NCBI RefSeq assembly: GCF_013185185.1
Contig: NZ_JAAZWE010000003.1
Span: 186,001-250,000 of the forward strand
Direction of reading: 5' to 3'
Length of the DNA: 64,000 nt
From: Saccharibacillus endophyticus
GTDB lineage: Bacteria; Bacillota; Bacilli; Paenibacillales; Paenibacillaceae
The notes below the pieces were generated by a model. It was not told where the DNA came from. It did no database searches and was given only the letters and a program-made list of their open reading frames with translations. The translations under genes and the position numbers were made by a program. This document shows positions 33,660-41,745 of this stretch, piece by piece (position 1 is the first letter of the stretch; the number at the start of each line of letters is the position of its first letter).

Positions 33660-34637
33660 ATGAAGAACAAGCAAGCGACGGGTCTGCGTCGAATTATGGC
33701 ATTTCCGGTGACGGATCTGACCGAAAAACTGCAAGGTTGGAATATGGTGTCCGTACAGCTCGGATATGACGATCGGACTTATGTGCTGTTGATCGACGAA
33801 GTGCCGGAGCGCGATCGAGGCGCGTTCATCCAGACCGAATTGAAGCGGAGTCCGACGTATAAAGTGTTGATCGTCGATCTTCGTTTGCCCGCAGAAAAAG
33901 GGGATGGCGAAGCCCGCGTGCGGGAGATCCTGATCGAAGGCGAGACGTTCCATTACAGCTACGTCCAGCCTCTTGGCGAAGAACTGCTGTTGGTCGGCGC
34001 CCGCAGTTATTATTACGGTCGGGACGACTATGATTTAAACGCCGCCGTGTTCAGTCATGAAGGCCGGCCGCTGCGGCGCTTTTTGCTGGGCGACGGCATT
34101 CAGGACGTGCAGACGACGCCGGGCAGGTTGATCTGGACGAGCTTTTTCGACGAGGGCGTATTCGGGAATTATGGTTGGGAACGGCCGGTCGGGGAAAGCG
34201 GCCTGATCGCCTGGGATCGCAGCGGCATTCGCGTATTCACGAACAGCGAAGCGGATATTGCGGACTGTTATGCGCTGAACGTCGTGTCGGACGAACAAGT
34301 CTGGTTTTACTATTATACGGACTTCAAACTGTGCGCCTTGTCGGGTCCGGCGGATCGGCCGAAGGCATCGTTCCTCGACCCGAAGCGGTCCGGTTCGGCG
34401 TCGGTCGTGACGGACGGTTATCGTTTTCTGATGGACAACGGATACCGGGAACGCGACCGCTACACGCTGATGCGGCAGGAGAAACCCGGGCAGTTGGTTC
34501 CGCGGGAAGAAATTATTTTCATCAAAGAAAACGGGGAACAGCTTCGAAACGGAATCGCCGATGCGCGCGGCGCAAAAATGCTGCTGTTCGAAGAAGCCAA
34601 GCTGTACGCCTTTTCGCTTGGCGAGCTGGACGGCTAA
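33660..34637 (+). CDS. conserved-looking hypothetical protein
   Basis: The ATG at 33660 follows CGGAGGA, giving 325 residues with no signal peptide and no membrane span. I do not recognise a family. The composition (many aromatic residues, short strands, repeated 'turn plus W/Y/F' units such as LIAWDRSG, VWFYYYTD, YRFLMDNGY) suggests an all-beta, propeller-like protein; this is only a reading of secondary-structure pattern. It sits alone between the BceAB module and the siderophore-binding gene. Confidence 0.65.
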   Translation: MKNKQATGLRRIMAFPVTDLTEKLQGWNMVSVQLGYDDRTYVLLIDEVPERDRGAFIQTELKRSPTYKVLIVDLRLPAEKGDGEARVREILIEGETFHYSYVQPLGEELLLVGARSYYYGRDDYDLNAAVFSHEGRPLRRFLLGDGIQDVQTTPGRLIWTSFFDEGVFGNYGWERPVGESGLIAWDRSGIRVFTNSEADIADCYALNVVSDEQVWFYYYTDFKLCALSGPADRPKASFLDPKRSGSASVVTDGYRFLMDNGYRERDRYTLMRQEKPGQLVPREEIIFIKENGEQLRNGIADARGAKMLLFEEAKLYAFSLGELDG

Positions 34638-34742
34638 GGAAGGTTCGAAAGCTTTCCGGCGAAAATCGATTTTGGCCTTTGCATTCGTGTCCGATCGTGC
34701 GCGCATTCCCCATTTGTGCAAAAAGATTCTCCCTGATGTGCA

Positions 34743-34771
34743 TTGTCTCTCGTAAACGGGAAAGATAAAAT
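34743..34771 (+). promoter_or_regulatory. promoter of the siderophore-binding lipoprotein
   Basis: TTGTCT (34743-34748), a 17-bp spacer and TAAAAT (34766-34771). A Fur-like site follows immediately. Confidence 0.6.
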
Positions 34772-34785
34772 GGGTGACAGGCTAA

Positions 34786-34800
34786 TGAGAATGAAACTCA
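34786..34800. promoter_or_regulatory. Fur box (candidate)
   Basis: TGAGAATGAAACTCA matches 10 of 14 defined positions of the 7-1-7 Fur consensus TGATAATNATTATCA. It overlaps the expected transcription start of the siderophore-binding gene. Confidence 0.55.
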
Positions 34801-34817
34801 ATTGGGGGATGCACATC

Positions 34818-35846
34818 ATGAAAAAGAGACAATCGGCAACGATCAAAACAGGAGCGCTGGCGCTGATTTTGGCTTTCGGGGCGGCGCTTGCGGGCTGCGG
34901 GGCCGATACGGATACGAAAACCGCGGCAGCGGACGATACGGCGGCCGCGCAAACGGCGGCGACGGATCCGCAAAACAATTCCGCCGAAAGCGATACGCAA
35001 GCGGCGGAAGGCGAGACGCGCGTCGTGAAAGGCGAATTCGGAGACGTGACCATTCCGGCCCATCCGCAGCGCGTGGCGGGCATTTATATGGAAGACTACA
35101 TGGTTGCGCTCGGCGTTACGCCCGTCGTGCAGTGGTACCATCCGAGTTGGGGCATTCAGGATTATCTGAACCTGGACGTGCCGCAGTTCGATATTACGGG
35201 AAGCCCGGAAGCTTTGCTCGCGCAGCAGCCGGATCTGATCATGGTCGACGGCGGCGCGGATCAAGCGGCTTACGAGACCTATTCCAAGATCGCGCCGACG
35301 TACCGTCTGCCGGAAAGCATGCTGCAGGACTCGAAGCAGATACTGCTCGCCGTGGCGGACGCGCTGGGCATGCCGGAAAAAGGCGAAGAGGTATTGGCGG
35401 CTTACGAGAAGACCGTGGCGGACGACAAAGCCAAGCTGCGGGAAAAGGTAGGCGACGAGACGGTGGCGGTGGTGCGCTTGAACGGCGGCGAGAAAACGAT
35501 GGCGCTGTTCGGCATCAAAAACCGGTATACCGGCTCTCTCTTCAGCGAACTGGGCCTGACTCCGCATCCGTTGGTCGGCGAGATGGAGGACTTCCAGCAG
35601 GTGGTCTCCGAAGAAGGATTGGCCGATCTCGACGCGGACCACATCTTTATTTTCCCGGCCAGCGGCGATTGGGAGTCGGACGAAAACAAAGAAGCCGAGA
35701 AGATCCTGGACCGTCCCGTTTGGCAGTCGCTCAAAGCCGTGCAGAGCGGTCACGTCTACAAGGTGGAGCGCTCCTACTGGCAGTCCGGCGGCATCCGGGC
35801 CAACCTGCTGAAATTCGAAGACGTGATGAAGCATCTGGCTCCGTAA
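34818..35846 (+). CDS. iron-siderophore ABC transporter substrate-binding lipoprotein
   Basis: The ATG at 34818 lies eight bases after a GGGGGA ribosome site, giving 342 residues. A lipoprotein signal ends at LAGC, followed by an Ala/Thr/Asp-rich linker and a class III (FhuD/BtuF-like) binding-protein fold with two lobes. The start of the fold is 'FGDVTIPAHPQRVAGI' and the end 'GHVYKVERSYWQSGG'. It should capture ferric siderophore outside the membrane. Permease and ATPase genes are not adjacent. A Fur-like box in the promoter agrees with iron control. The gene downstream encodes a regulator that carries a similar domain. Confidence 0.88.
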   Translation: MKKRQSATIKTGALALILAFGAALAGCGADTDTKTAAADDTAAAQTAATDPQNNSAESDTQAAEGETRVVKGEFGDVTIPAHPQRVAGIYMEDYMVALGVTPVVQWYHPSWGIQDYLNLDVPQFDITGSPEALLAQQPDLIMVDGGADQAAYETYSKIAPTYRLPESMLQDSKQILLAVADALGMPEKGEEVLAAYEKTVADDKAKLREKVGDETVAVVRLNGGEKTMALFGIKNRYTGSLFSELGLTPHPLVGEMEDFQQVVSEEGLADLDADHIFIFPASGDWESDENKEAEKILDRPVWQSLKAVQSGHVYKVERSYWQSGGIRANLLKFEDVMKHLAP

Positions 35847-35890
35847 GCAGGAAAAAGCGACAGTACCCGGATACGGGTAAAAGTTAACAG

Positions 35891-35929
35891 GCAAACAAGC
35901 CGTCGGGGCGATTCCGGCGGCTTGTTTGC
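35891..35929 (+). terminator. probable terminator of the siderophore-binding gene
   Basis: GCAAACAAGCCG pairs with CGGCTTGTTTGC. A clear T-run is missing, so efficiency is uncertain. Confidence 0.5.
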
Positions 35930-35968
35930 TGCGCGGCAAACGAAAATGATCTTCTTTGCCGCTGCCGA

Positions 35969-35997
35969 TTGCCGTACGGGGCGGAAAGGCGTATACT
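35969..35997 (+). promoter_or_regulatory. promoter of the AraC-binding-protein regulator
   Basis: TTGCCG (35969-35974), a 17-bp spacer and TATACT (35992-35997), followed by a Fur box. Confidence 0.65.
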
Positions 35998-36011
35998 GAC
36001 GCATAGGCAAA

Positions 36012-36026
36012 TGAGAACGATTATCA
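36012..36026. promoter_or_regulatory. Fur box
   Basis: TGAGAACGATTATCA matches 12 of 14 defined positions of the Fur consensus. It lies just downstream of the predicted start of transcription, 20 bp before the ATG. Confidence 0.7.
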
Positions 36027-36045
36027 TCGAAAGGCGGACTGGCGA

Positions 36046-37770
36046 ATGAAGCATGTGCCTTGCACCTATATGCTGACGGACATCCGATACGAAGAAATTC
36101 CGTCCGGCGAATCGGCAAACGATTTTGCGCAAGCGAGGCCGGAAGGCAGCGGTCCGAGCGCGCCGGCCGCGGCGGAAAGCGAACAAGCGGAGCTGTGGAT
36201 CGTGACCGGAGGAAGCGGAACGATCGAGCTGGAAGGACGGTCGTGGGCATTGCGGCGGGGCAGCGTGCTGCTGGGCGCTTTGTCCGGAAGGCGGGCCGAA
36301 AATGAGCGCGATGCCGGACAAGGCAAGCCTGCCGATCTTGCAGCGCCGGGAAAAAGCGCCCGCCTGACGCTGTACCGGCTGAGCTTCCGCGCGCTGAACG
36401 CGTTCGGCACGGCGCTGCCGCCGGGTCCGGAGATTCCGGCGGTCGGCATGATCCAGATCGCGCCGTTCTCGTTCTGCGCGGAGCGGGCGCGACGGCTGCA
36501 CGAACGCCGGGGAGAGCAGGGCGCGGCGGCGGCGCTGGAACGGCAGATCGCGTTTCAGGAACTGCTGCTGGCCGTTTTGCGCCGGCACGGCGAGATTTCC
36601 TCGGACGGCGGCGAAGAAGGCGGATCGGCAGGCGGCGTCATCCCGGCGGCCGCAAGCGGCCGGGAAGCGGTCAAGCGTTCCGCGGAACGCATGGAAAACG
36701 AATACCGCGAGCCGTTGACGGTCGAAGCGTTGGCCGCTTCGGCGGGCATCGACCGCTGGGCTTATACGCAGCTGTTCAAAGAAATCACCGGCAAGCTGCC
36801 GCTCGATTACTTGAACGAAGTGCGCATCAAGCAGGCCAAGCATCTGCTGCTCGCCACCGAAGACCGGCTGGGCGAGATCGCCCATCGCACCGGCTTCAGC
36901 AGCGAATATTATTTCAGCCGCCGCTTCAAGCAGGCGGCCGGCGTGTCGCCCGGCCGTTACCGGCGCCTGCGCCGCCGGGAAGTGCGCGTCTTCGCGCCGT
37001 ATCTCGAAGACTCCCTGCTCGCGCTCGGCATTTTGCCCGTCGCGCAGTACAGCCACCGCGCCTGGGGCGTGCAGGAATACCTGCCGCTCGGCGGGGTGCC
37101 CGCGTTCGACGTCGCGGACGGCACGCGCGAAGACCTCTCGCGCCTCAAGCCCGAACTGCTGCTGTTCGACGACGGCTTCGACCGCTGGAGCCTTGACCGC
37201 TTGTCCGGGGTCGCGCCCCGCCTGCTGTTGGAGCAGCCGGGCGAAGCCTGGGCGGACAAGCTGCGCGGGACGGCCGCGCTGTTCGGCCGCGAAGCCGCGG
37301 CCGAAGAAGCGCTTCGCCGCTACCGCGAAGAGACGCGCGAATGCCGCGCGTCCCTGGCCGCCGCGCCGGGCGGCGCCGCTTCGCGCGGCACCGTGATCTG
37401 CCTGCGTGTGACGGCGCGGCGGATCAGGGTTTATGGTGAGCGGTCCGGCTACACGGGACCGGTGCTGTACGGCGCGCTCGGCTTGCGTCCGCCGGAAGCG
37501 CTGCGGCGGCAGCCGGAGAGCCAGCGCAGCCTGCTGCTGCGCCCGGAAGAGCTGGCGGCTCTGAACGCCGACCATCTGTTCGTCGTGTTCGACAAATCCG
37601 AGAACGAAGCGCCCGGCGACGAACGTCGGCTGCTCGAGCATCCGAGCTGGCGGAATCTGCCCGCCGTCCGGGGCGGTCGCGTTTACGAAACGGACTTTTT
37701 CGCCTGGATGAACTACGGGGTGCTCGCGCACGGCCGCAAAATCGCGGACGTGATGAACGTGCTGCGCTGA
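36046..37770 (+). CDS. AraC-family regulator fused to a siderophore-binding domain (Btr-like)
   Basis: A 574-residue cytoplasmic regulator. Residues about 1-120 form a cupin-like sensor region, about 215-310 an AraC double helix-turn-helix (LTVEALAASAGIDRWAYTQL, then GEIAHRTGFSSEYYFSRRFK), and about 325-574 a FhuD-like binding-protein domain without signal peptide. This is the layout of B. subtilis Btr, which binds siderophore inside the cell and activates the uptake genes. It lies next to a siderophore-binding lipoprotein, and both have Fur boxes, so iron starvation plus siderophore sensing is the likely control. The siderophore is unknown. Confidence 0.88.
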   Translation: MKHVPCTYMLTDIRYEEIPSGESANDFAQARPEGSGPSAPAAAESEQAELWIVTGGSGTIELEGRSWALRRGSVLLGALSGRRAENERDAGQGKPADLAAPGKSARLTLYRLSFRALNAFGTALPPGPEIPAVGMIQIAPFSFCAERARRLHERRGEQGAAAALERQIAFQELLLAVLRRHGEISSDGGEEGGSAGGVIPAAASGREAVKRSAERMENEYREPLTVEALAASAGIDRWAYTQLFKEITGKLPLDYLNEVRIKQAKHLLLATEDRLGEIAHRTGFSSEYYFSRRFKQAAGVSPGRYRRLRRREVRVFAPYLEDSLLALGILPVAQYSHRAWGVQEYLPLGGVPAFDVADGTREDLSRLKPELLLFDDGFDRWSLDRLSGVAPRLLLEQPGEAWADKLRGTAALFGREAAAEEALRRYREETRECRASLAAAPGGAASRGTVICLRVTARRIRVYGERSGYTGPVLYGALGLRPPEALRRQPESQRSLLLRPEELAALNADHLFVVFDKSENEAPGDERRLLEHPSWRNLPAVRGGRVYETDFFAWMNYGVLAHGRKIADVMNVLR

Positions 37771-37836
37771 AGACTGCCACAATGTCCGTTTTCCGCGCCG
37801 CTGCGGTATTTCCGCCGCGGCGCAAAAAAAGTCAAT

Positions 37837-37880
37837 GCCCGGAAATTCGCGCTTTTCGCTGCGGAAATCCGGGCTTTTTT
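37837..37880 (+). terminator. terminator
   Basis: GCCCGGA pairs with TCCGGGC (with AATT/AAAT extension), followed by six T. It separates the regulator from the second sugar ABC operon. Confidence 0.75.
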
Positions 37881-38062
37881 CGCGTTTCTCTTTTCCTGAA
37901 TCCTTGATGCCGCCGTCTTCCCGCCGCTTTTCGCTTCCCCTCGCCCGCACTTCGCAAAAAGCGTCGATTGCCGGAAATCCTGCGCTTCCGTATGCTGTCG
38001 TTAACCGCCGCGAAGGCTCGAAAGCGCAGGGCGGAAAACCAGACGACGGAGGTGGAAAGGAC

Positions 38063-39043
38063 ATGGCATCCCGAACCGAAGCAGCCGGCGGAAGCAAAAT
38101 CGAAACCGCATACAAAGAAAGTCCGGCCGCGAAGCGCAGACGCAGCGTATGGAACGGCGTCAAGCGAGACCGTTACCTGTATCTGCTGGCGCTGCCGGGC
38201 ATCGTCTTTTTCCTGTTATTCAAGTACGTGCCCATGTGGGGAATCCTGATCTCGTTCCAAAATTATTCGCCTTATCAGGGCATGTGGGCCAGTCAGTGGG
38301 TGGGCTTCGAGCATTACATACGTTTCTTTTCGAATCCCGATTTCCTTATTCTGTTCCGCAACACGATGGCGATCAACCTGCTGTCGCTGATCTTCTTTTT
38401 CCCGCTGCCGATTCTGCTCTCGGTCATGATGAACGAGCTGCGCGGCACCAAATTCAAAAAGACGATTCAATCGATCGTGTATCTGCCGCACTTCCTGTCG
38501 TGGGTCATCATCGTCGGCATTACGTTCCTGCTGCTGTCGACGGGCGAAGGCATCATCAACCAACTGTTGGCCGCCGCCGGATTCGGCAAGATCGACTTTC
38601 TCACTAACCCGAATTACTTCTGGGGGCTGCTGACGGTTCAATCCATTTGGAAAGACGCCGGTTGGGGCACGGTACTGTTCCTGGCGGCGATGGCCAGCAT
38701 CGATCCGCAGCTCAACGAAGCCGCCAAAATCGACGGAGCCGGACGCTTCCGCCAGATCTGGCATATCACGCTGCCGGGCATCCGTTCGGTCATCATCATT
38801 CTGCTGATCCTGCGCATCGGGCATATCATGGACGTCGGCTTCGAGCAGGTGTTCCTGATGATGAACGGCGCGGTATCCGAAGTCGCCGACGTGTTCGACA
38901 CGTACGTGTACCGGCTCGGCATCAAGCAGGGCCAGCTCAGCTTCAGCACGGCGGTCGGGGTGTTCAAGTCGATCGTAGGCCTGATTCTCGTCATCGGAGC
39001 CAACAAGCTGGCGAAAAAGTTCGGCGAAGACGGCGTGTATTGA
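38063..39043 (+). CDS. carbohydrate ABC transporter permease (LplB type)
   Basis: The ATG at 38063 follows GGAGG ten bases upstream, giving 326 residues; an upstream in-frame extension to 37835 runs through the terminator and is not coding. Six membrane spans and the coupling loop NEAAKIDGAGRFRQIWHITL are visible. The N-terminal hydrophilic segment before the first span (LYLLALPGIVFFLLF) is typical of LplB/YtcP-related importers of complex carbohydrates. It is the first gene of a permease-permease-binding protein operon. Ligand unknown. Confidence 0.92.
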   Translation: MASRTEAAGGSKIETAYKESPAAKRRRSVWNGVKRDRYLYLLALPGIVFFLLFKYVPMWGILISFQNYSPYQGMWASQWVGFEHYIRFFSNPDFLILFRNTMAINLLSLIFFFPLPILLSVMMNELRGTKFKKTIQSIVYLPHFLSWVIIVGITFLLLSTGEGIINQLLAAAGFGKIDFLTNPNYFWGLLTVQSIWKDAGWGTVLFLAAMASIDPQLNEAAKIDGAGRFRQIWHITLPGIRSVIIILLILRIGHIMDVGFEQVFLMMNGAVSEVADVFDTYVYRLGIKQGQLSFSTAVGVFKSIVGLILVIGANKLAKKFGEDGVY

Positions 39044-39081
39044 GCGTTTGCCGGGCTTGAAGCGAAAGGAGGAAACGAAGA

Positions 39082-39960
39082 ATGGTCGAACATAAAGGGG
39101 ACCGGACGTTCAACGCCGTCAATATGCTGCTTCTGACGGTAATCGGATTGGTTACGCTGTTCCCGATGTATTACGTGCTGGTCGTATCGTTTACCGATCC
39201 GTCGGAATTTATCCGCAACAAAGCCACTCTTTTTCCGCAAAAATGGAGTCTGGATTCTTATAAATACCTGCTGTCGACCGACGCGTTCATCCGGGCGATC
39301 GGCAACAGCGCGTTTCTGGCGACGGTCGGCACGGCGCTCAGCCTGCTGGTCACGTCCTGCTTGTCTTACGCGCTGTCGCGCAGACGCTTGCAAGGCCGAC
39401 GGTTTATCCTGCTGCTGATTTTGCTGACGACGCTGTTCAATCCGGGCATCATCCCGCCGTACCTGCTGATTCGCGACCTGCATTTGATCAACAGCATCTG
39501 GTCGCTCATTTTGCCGGTGCTGACGAGCGGATGGTACGTGCTGCTGATGAAAGGCTTTTTCGACAGCATCCCGCCGAGTCTCGAAGAAGCGGCGCGGATC
39601 GACGGCTCCAACGATATCGGCGTCTGGTGGCGCATTATTTTGCCGCTGTCGCTGCCGTCTCTCGCCGCGTTCGGATTGTTTTACGCGGTCGCGTATTGGA
39701 ATACTTTTTTCACGGCGCTGCTGTACATCAATGATTTCGACAAGCAACCGCTTCAAGTGCTGCTGCAAAATATGCTGATCGACTCGTCGACGGCATCCGG
39801 CGGGACGGCCGCGGCCGAGATGACCGCCGAGCAGCAGATTCCGTCGGAAACGCTCAAGATGGCGGCGGTTGTCATCGCGACGGTGCCGATCCTGATGGTT
39901 TATCCGTTTTTGCAAAAACACTTCGCCAAAGGCGCCATGGTCGGTTCGGTCAAGGAATAG
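39082..39960 (+). CDS. carbohydrate ABC transporter permease (LplC/YtcP type)
   Basis: A 292-residue partner permease, six spans, with the coupling loop LEEAARIDGSNDIGVWWRII. It starts with the family-typical 'FNAVNMLLLTVIGLVTLFPM' and ends 'KHFAKGAMVGSVKE'. The ATG follows AAAGGAGG, 38 bp after the first permease gene. Part of the same operon. Confidence 0.93.
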   Translation: MVEHKGDRTFNAVNMLLLTVIGLVTLFPMYYVLVVSFTDPSEFIRNKATLFPQKWSLDSYKYLLSTDAFIRAIGNSAFLATVGTALSLLVTSCLSYALSRRRLQGRRFILLLILLTTLFNPGIIPPYLLIRDLHLINSIWSLILPVLTSGWYVLLMKGFFDSIPPSLEEAARIDGSNDIGVWWRIILPLSLPSLAAFGLFYAVAYWNTFFTALLYINDFDKQPLQVLLQNMLIDSSTASGGTAAAEMTAEQQIPSETLKMAAVVIATVPILMVYPFLQKHFAKGAMVGSVKE

Positions 39961-39994
39961 CGGAGTCATTATCGATAAAAGGGGAGATTGAAGC

Positions 39995-41512
39995 ATGAAC
40001 CGAAAAAGAACGGGCATGAGAGCAATTCTTGCGGCGGTCGCGGCATTGGCGGTACTTACGACGGCGTGCGGCAGCAGCAATTCCGCATCGGGCGTGCCCG
40101 AAGACGGAAGTCCGCTGCCGGTCAGCATCATGTCGATGTATTTTACGCCCGAACCGCCCGGACCGGACAACGTCGTGGTGCAGGAGTTCGAAAAGCGCAC
40201 CAATACCGATCTGAACATCACTTGGGTGTCGCCCAACAGTTACGGGGACAAAGTGAACGTGACGTTGGCTTCGGGCGATATGCCGGACCTGATGCTGGTT
40301 GACGACGCGTTCTCGGCGCAGCTTCGCACCATGGTGCAGCAGGGCGCGTTTTGGGACTTGACGCCTTATATCGACGATTATCCGAATCTCAAAAAATTCC
40401 CGGAAGAATCCTGGATCAACACGAAGCAGGCCGACGGCAAAAACTACGGCATCCCGCGCGTGCGTCCGGTCGACGGCGGATCGTTCCTGTTCCTGCGCAA
40501 AGACTGGCTGGACAATCTGAACATGGACGTCCCGCAGACGACCGACGAGCTGTACGAAACGCTGCGCGCGTTCACCGAGGATGATCCCGACGGCAACGGC
40601 CAGAATGACACCATCGGATTCACGGGCCTGGTCACGCAAAGCAATATGGGCACCTACTCCGGCATCGTCAGCGCGTTTACCCAAAATAACGGAGATTGGA
40701 AAGACGTGGACGGCAAGCTGGTCAACGTCAATCTGATGCCGGAAATGCGCGAAGCGCTGGAGTGGCTGAGCAATGCTTACGCGGACGGCCTGATCTCGGA
40801 AGACTTGGCCGTACTGAAAGAAAGCCAGACCAAAGACCAACTGAACGCGGGCCGCGCGGGCGCTTCGCAAAATACGGTGGAAGCGGCTTGGGAACCGACG
40901 GAAGCCCAGCGCAAAAGCAACCCGGACGCGGATTTTCTGCCGCTGGTGTCGATGAACGGCTACGTGAACAAAGACGGCGGATTTTTCGGGATGTTCGTGA
41001 TTCCGAAAAGCGTACCGGAAGACAAAATGAAAAAATTGCTCGAGCTGATGGATTACGGCGCTTCGGAAGAAGGCGGGACGCTGGCGAGCTACGGCCTGGA
41101 AGGCGTGCATTACGACGAGGAAAACGGGATCAAAACGGTGACCGAACAAGCCAAAGCGGATATCGTCGCTTCGCAGGCGCTCGGACAGGTCTTTATCCAA
41201 TACGACCCTTATCTTCGCGCTTACCGCAGCGGCATGCCGCAGGACGTTTTCGAGCGCAACAAGCAGATTATCGACGAACGCGCGAAGATCAGCATGCCGG
41301 ACAAAGCGATCGGCCTGTATTCGGAAACGAACGTGTCGGCCGGACCGGAGCTGGGCAAAGACATTCAGGACATCAAAACCAAGATCGTGCTCGGCAAGCT
41401 GCCTTTGTCGGCTTGGGACGAGTTCGTCGAGAAGCTGAAAACGAATCCGGATCTGCAAAAAATCACCGAGGAGCTGAACGAGGCGTACGCGCAGCGGCAG
41501 ACGGCTTCATAA
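39995..41512 (+). CDS. carbohydrate-binding lipoprotein (LplA/YtcQ type)
   Basis: A 505-residue extracellular solute-binding protein. The lipoprotein signal ends with LTTACGSS, with the Cys near residue 25. The mature protein has the larger family 1 layout seen in LplA/YtcQ proteins, with a calcium-like loop DDPDGNGQNDTIGF and the segment FPEESWINTKQADGKNYGIP. It delivers an oligosaccharide to the two permeases upstream. A membrane AraC sensor-regulator follows 233 bp downstream. No hydrolase is linked, so the ligand cannot be guessed. Confidence 0.92.
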   Translation: MNRKRTGMRAILAAVAALAVLTTACGSSNSASGVPEDGSPLPVSIMSMYFTPEPPGPDNVVVQEFEKRTNTDLNITWVSPNSYGDKVNVTLASGDMPDLMLVDDAFSAQLRTMVQQGAFWDLTPYIDDYPNLKKFPEESWINTKQADGKNYGIPRVRPVDGGSFLFLRKDWLDNLNMDVPQTTDELYETLRAFTEDDPDGNGQNDTIGFTGLVTQSNMGTYSGIVSAFTQNNGDWKDVDGKLVNVNLMPEMREALEWLSNAYADGLISEDLAVLKESQTKDQLNAGRAGASQNTVEAAWEPTEAQRKSNPDADFLPLVSMNGYVNKDGGFFGMFVIPKSVPEDKMKKLLELMDYGASEEGGTLASYGLEGVHYDEENGIKTVTEQAKADIVASQALGQVFIQYDPYLRAYRSGMPQDVFERNKQIIDERAKISMPDKAIGLYSETNVSAGPELGKDIQDIKTKIVLGKLPLSAWDEFVEKLKTNPDLQKITEELNEAYAQRQTAS

Positions 41513-41745
41513 AAAAACGCTGATTTTGGCTCGATACGAAGAAAAGGCCGGCATGGCGACGCTTCAGGTGTCGACGGTAAGCCGGCCCATTGCCGGAATA
41601 AAAGAAAATTCCGTGTTCGCATGGCTTCCGGTTCGGCGTCGCGCCGATTCGGAAGCTGTTGCGGTTTGCAAAGGACTTCCCTTAAAATGGTAGACGACGA
41701 GAGAGCGAATAATCGAACCGGCAAACCGGAAAAGGGGCGAAAAAA

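Noticed and set aside
35884..38163. Long minus-strand open frame under the AraC-siderophore regulator
   Set aside because: It crosses the regulator, a promoter with a Fur box and a terminator, and its composition is of shadow type. The plus-strand gene has clear domains.
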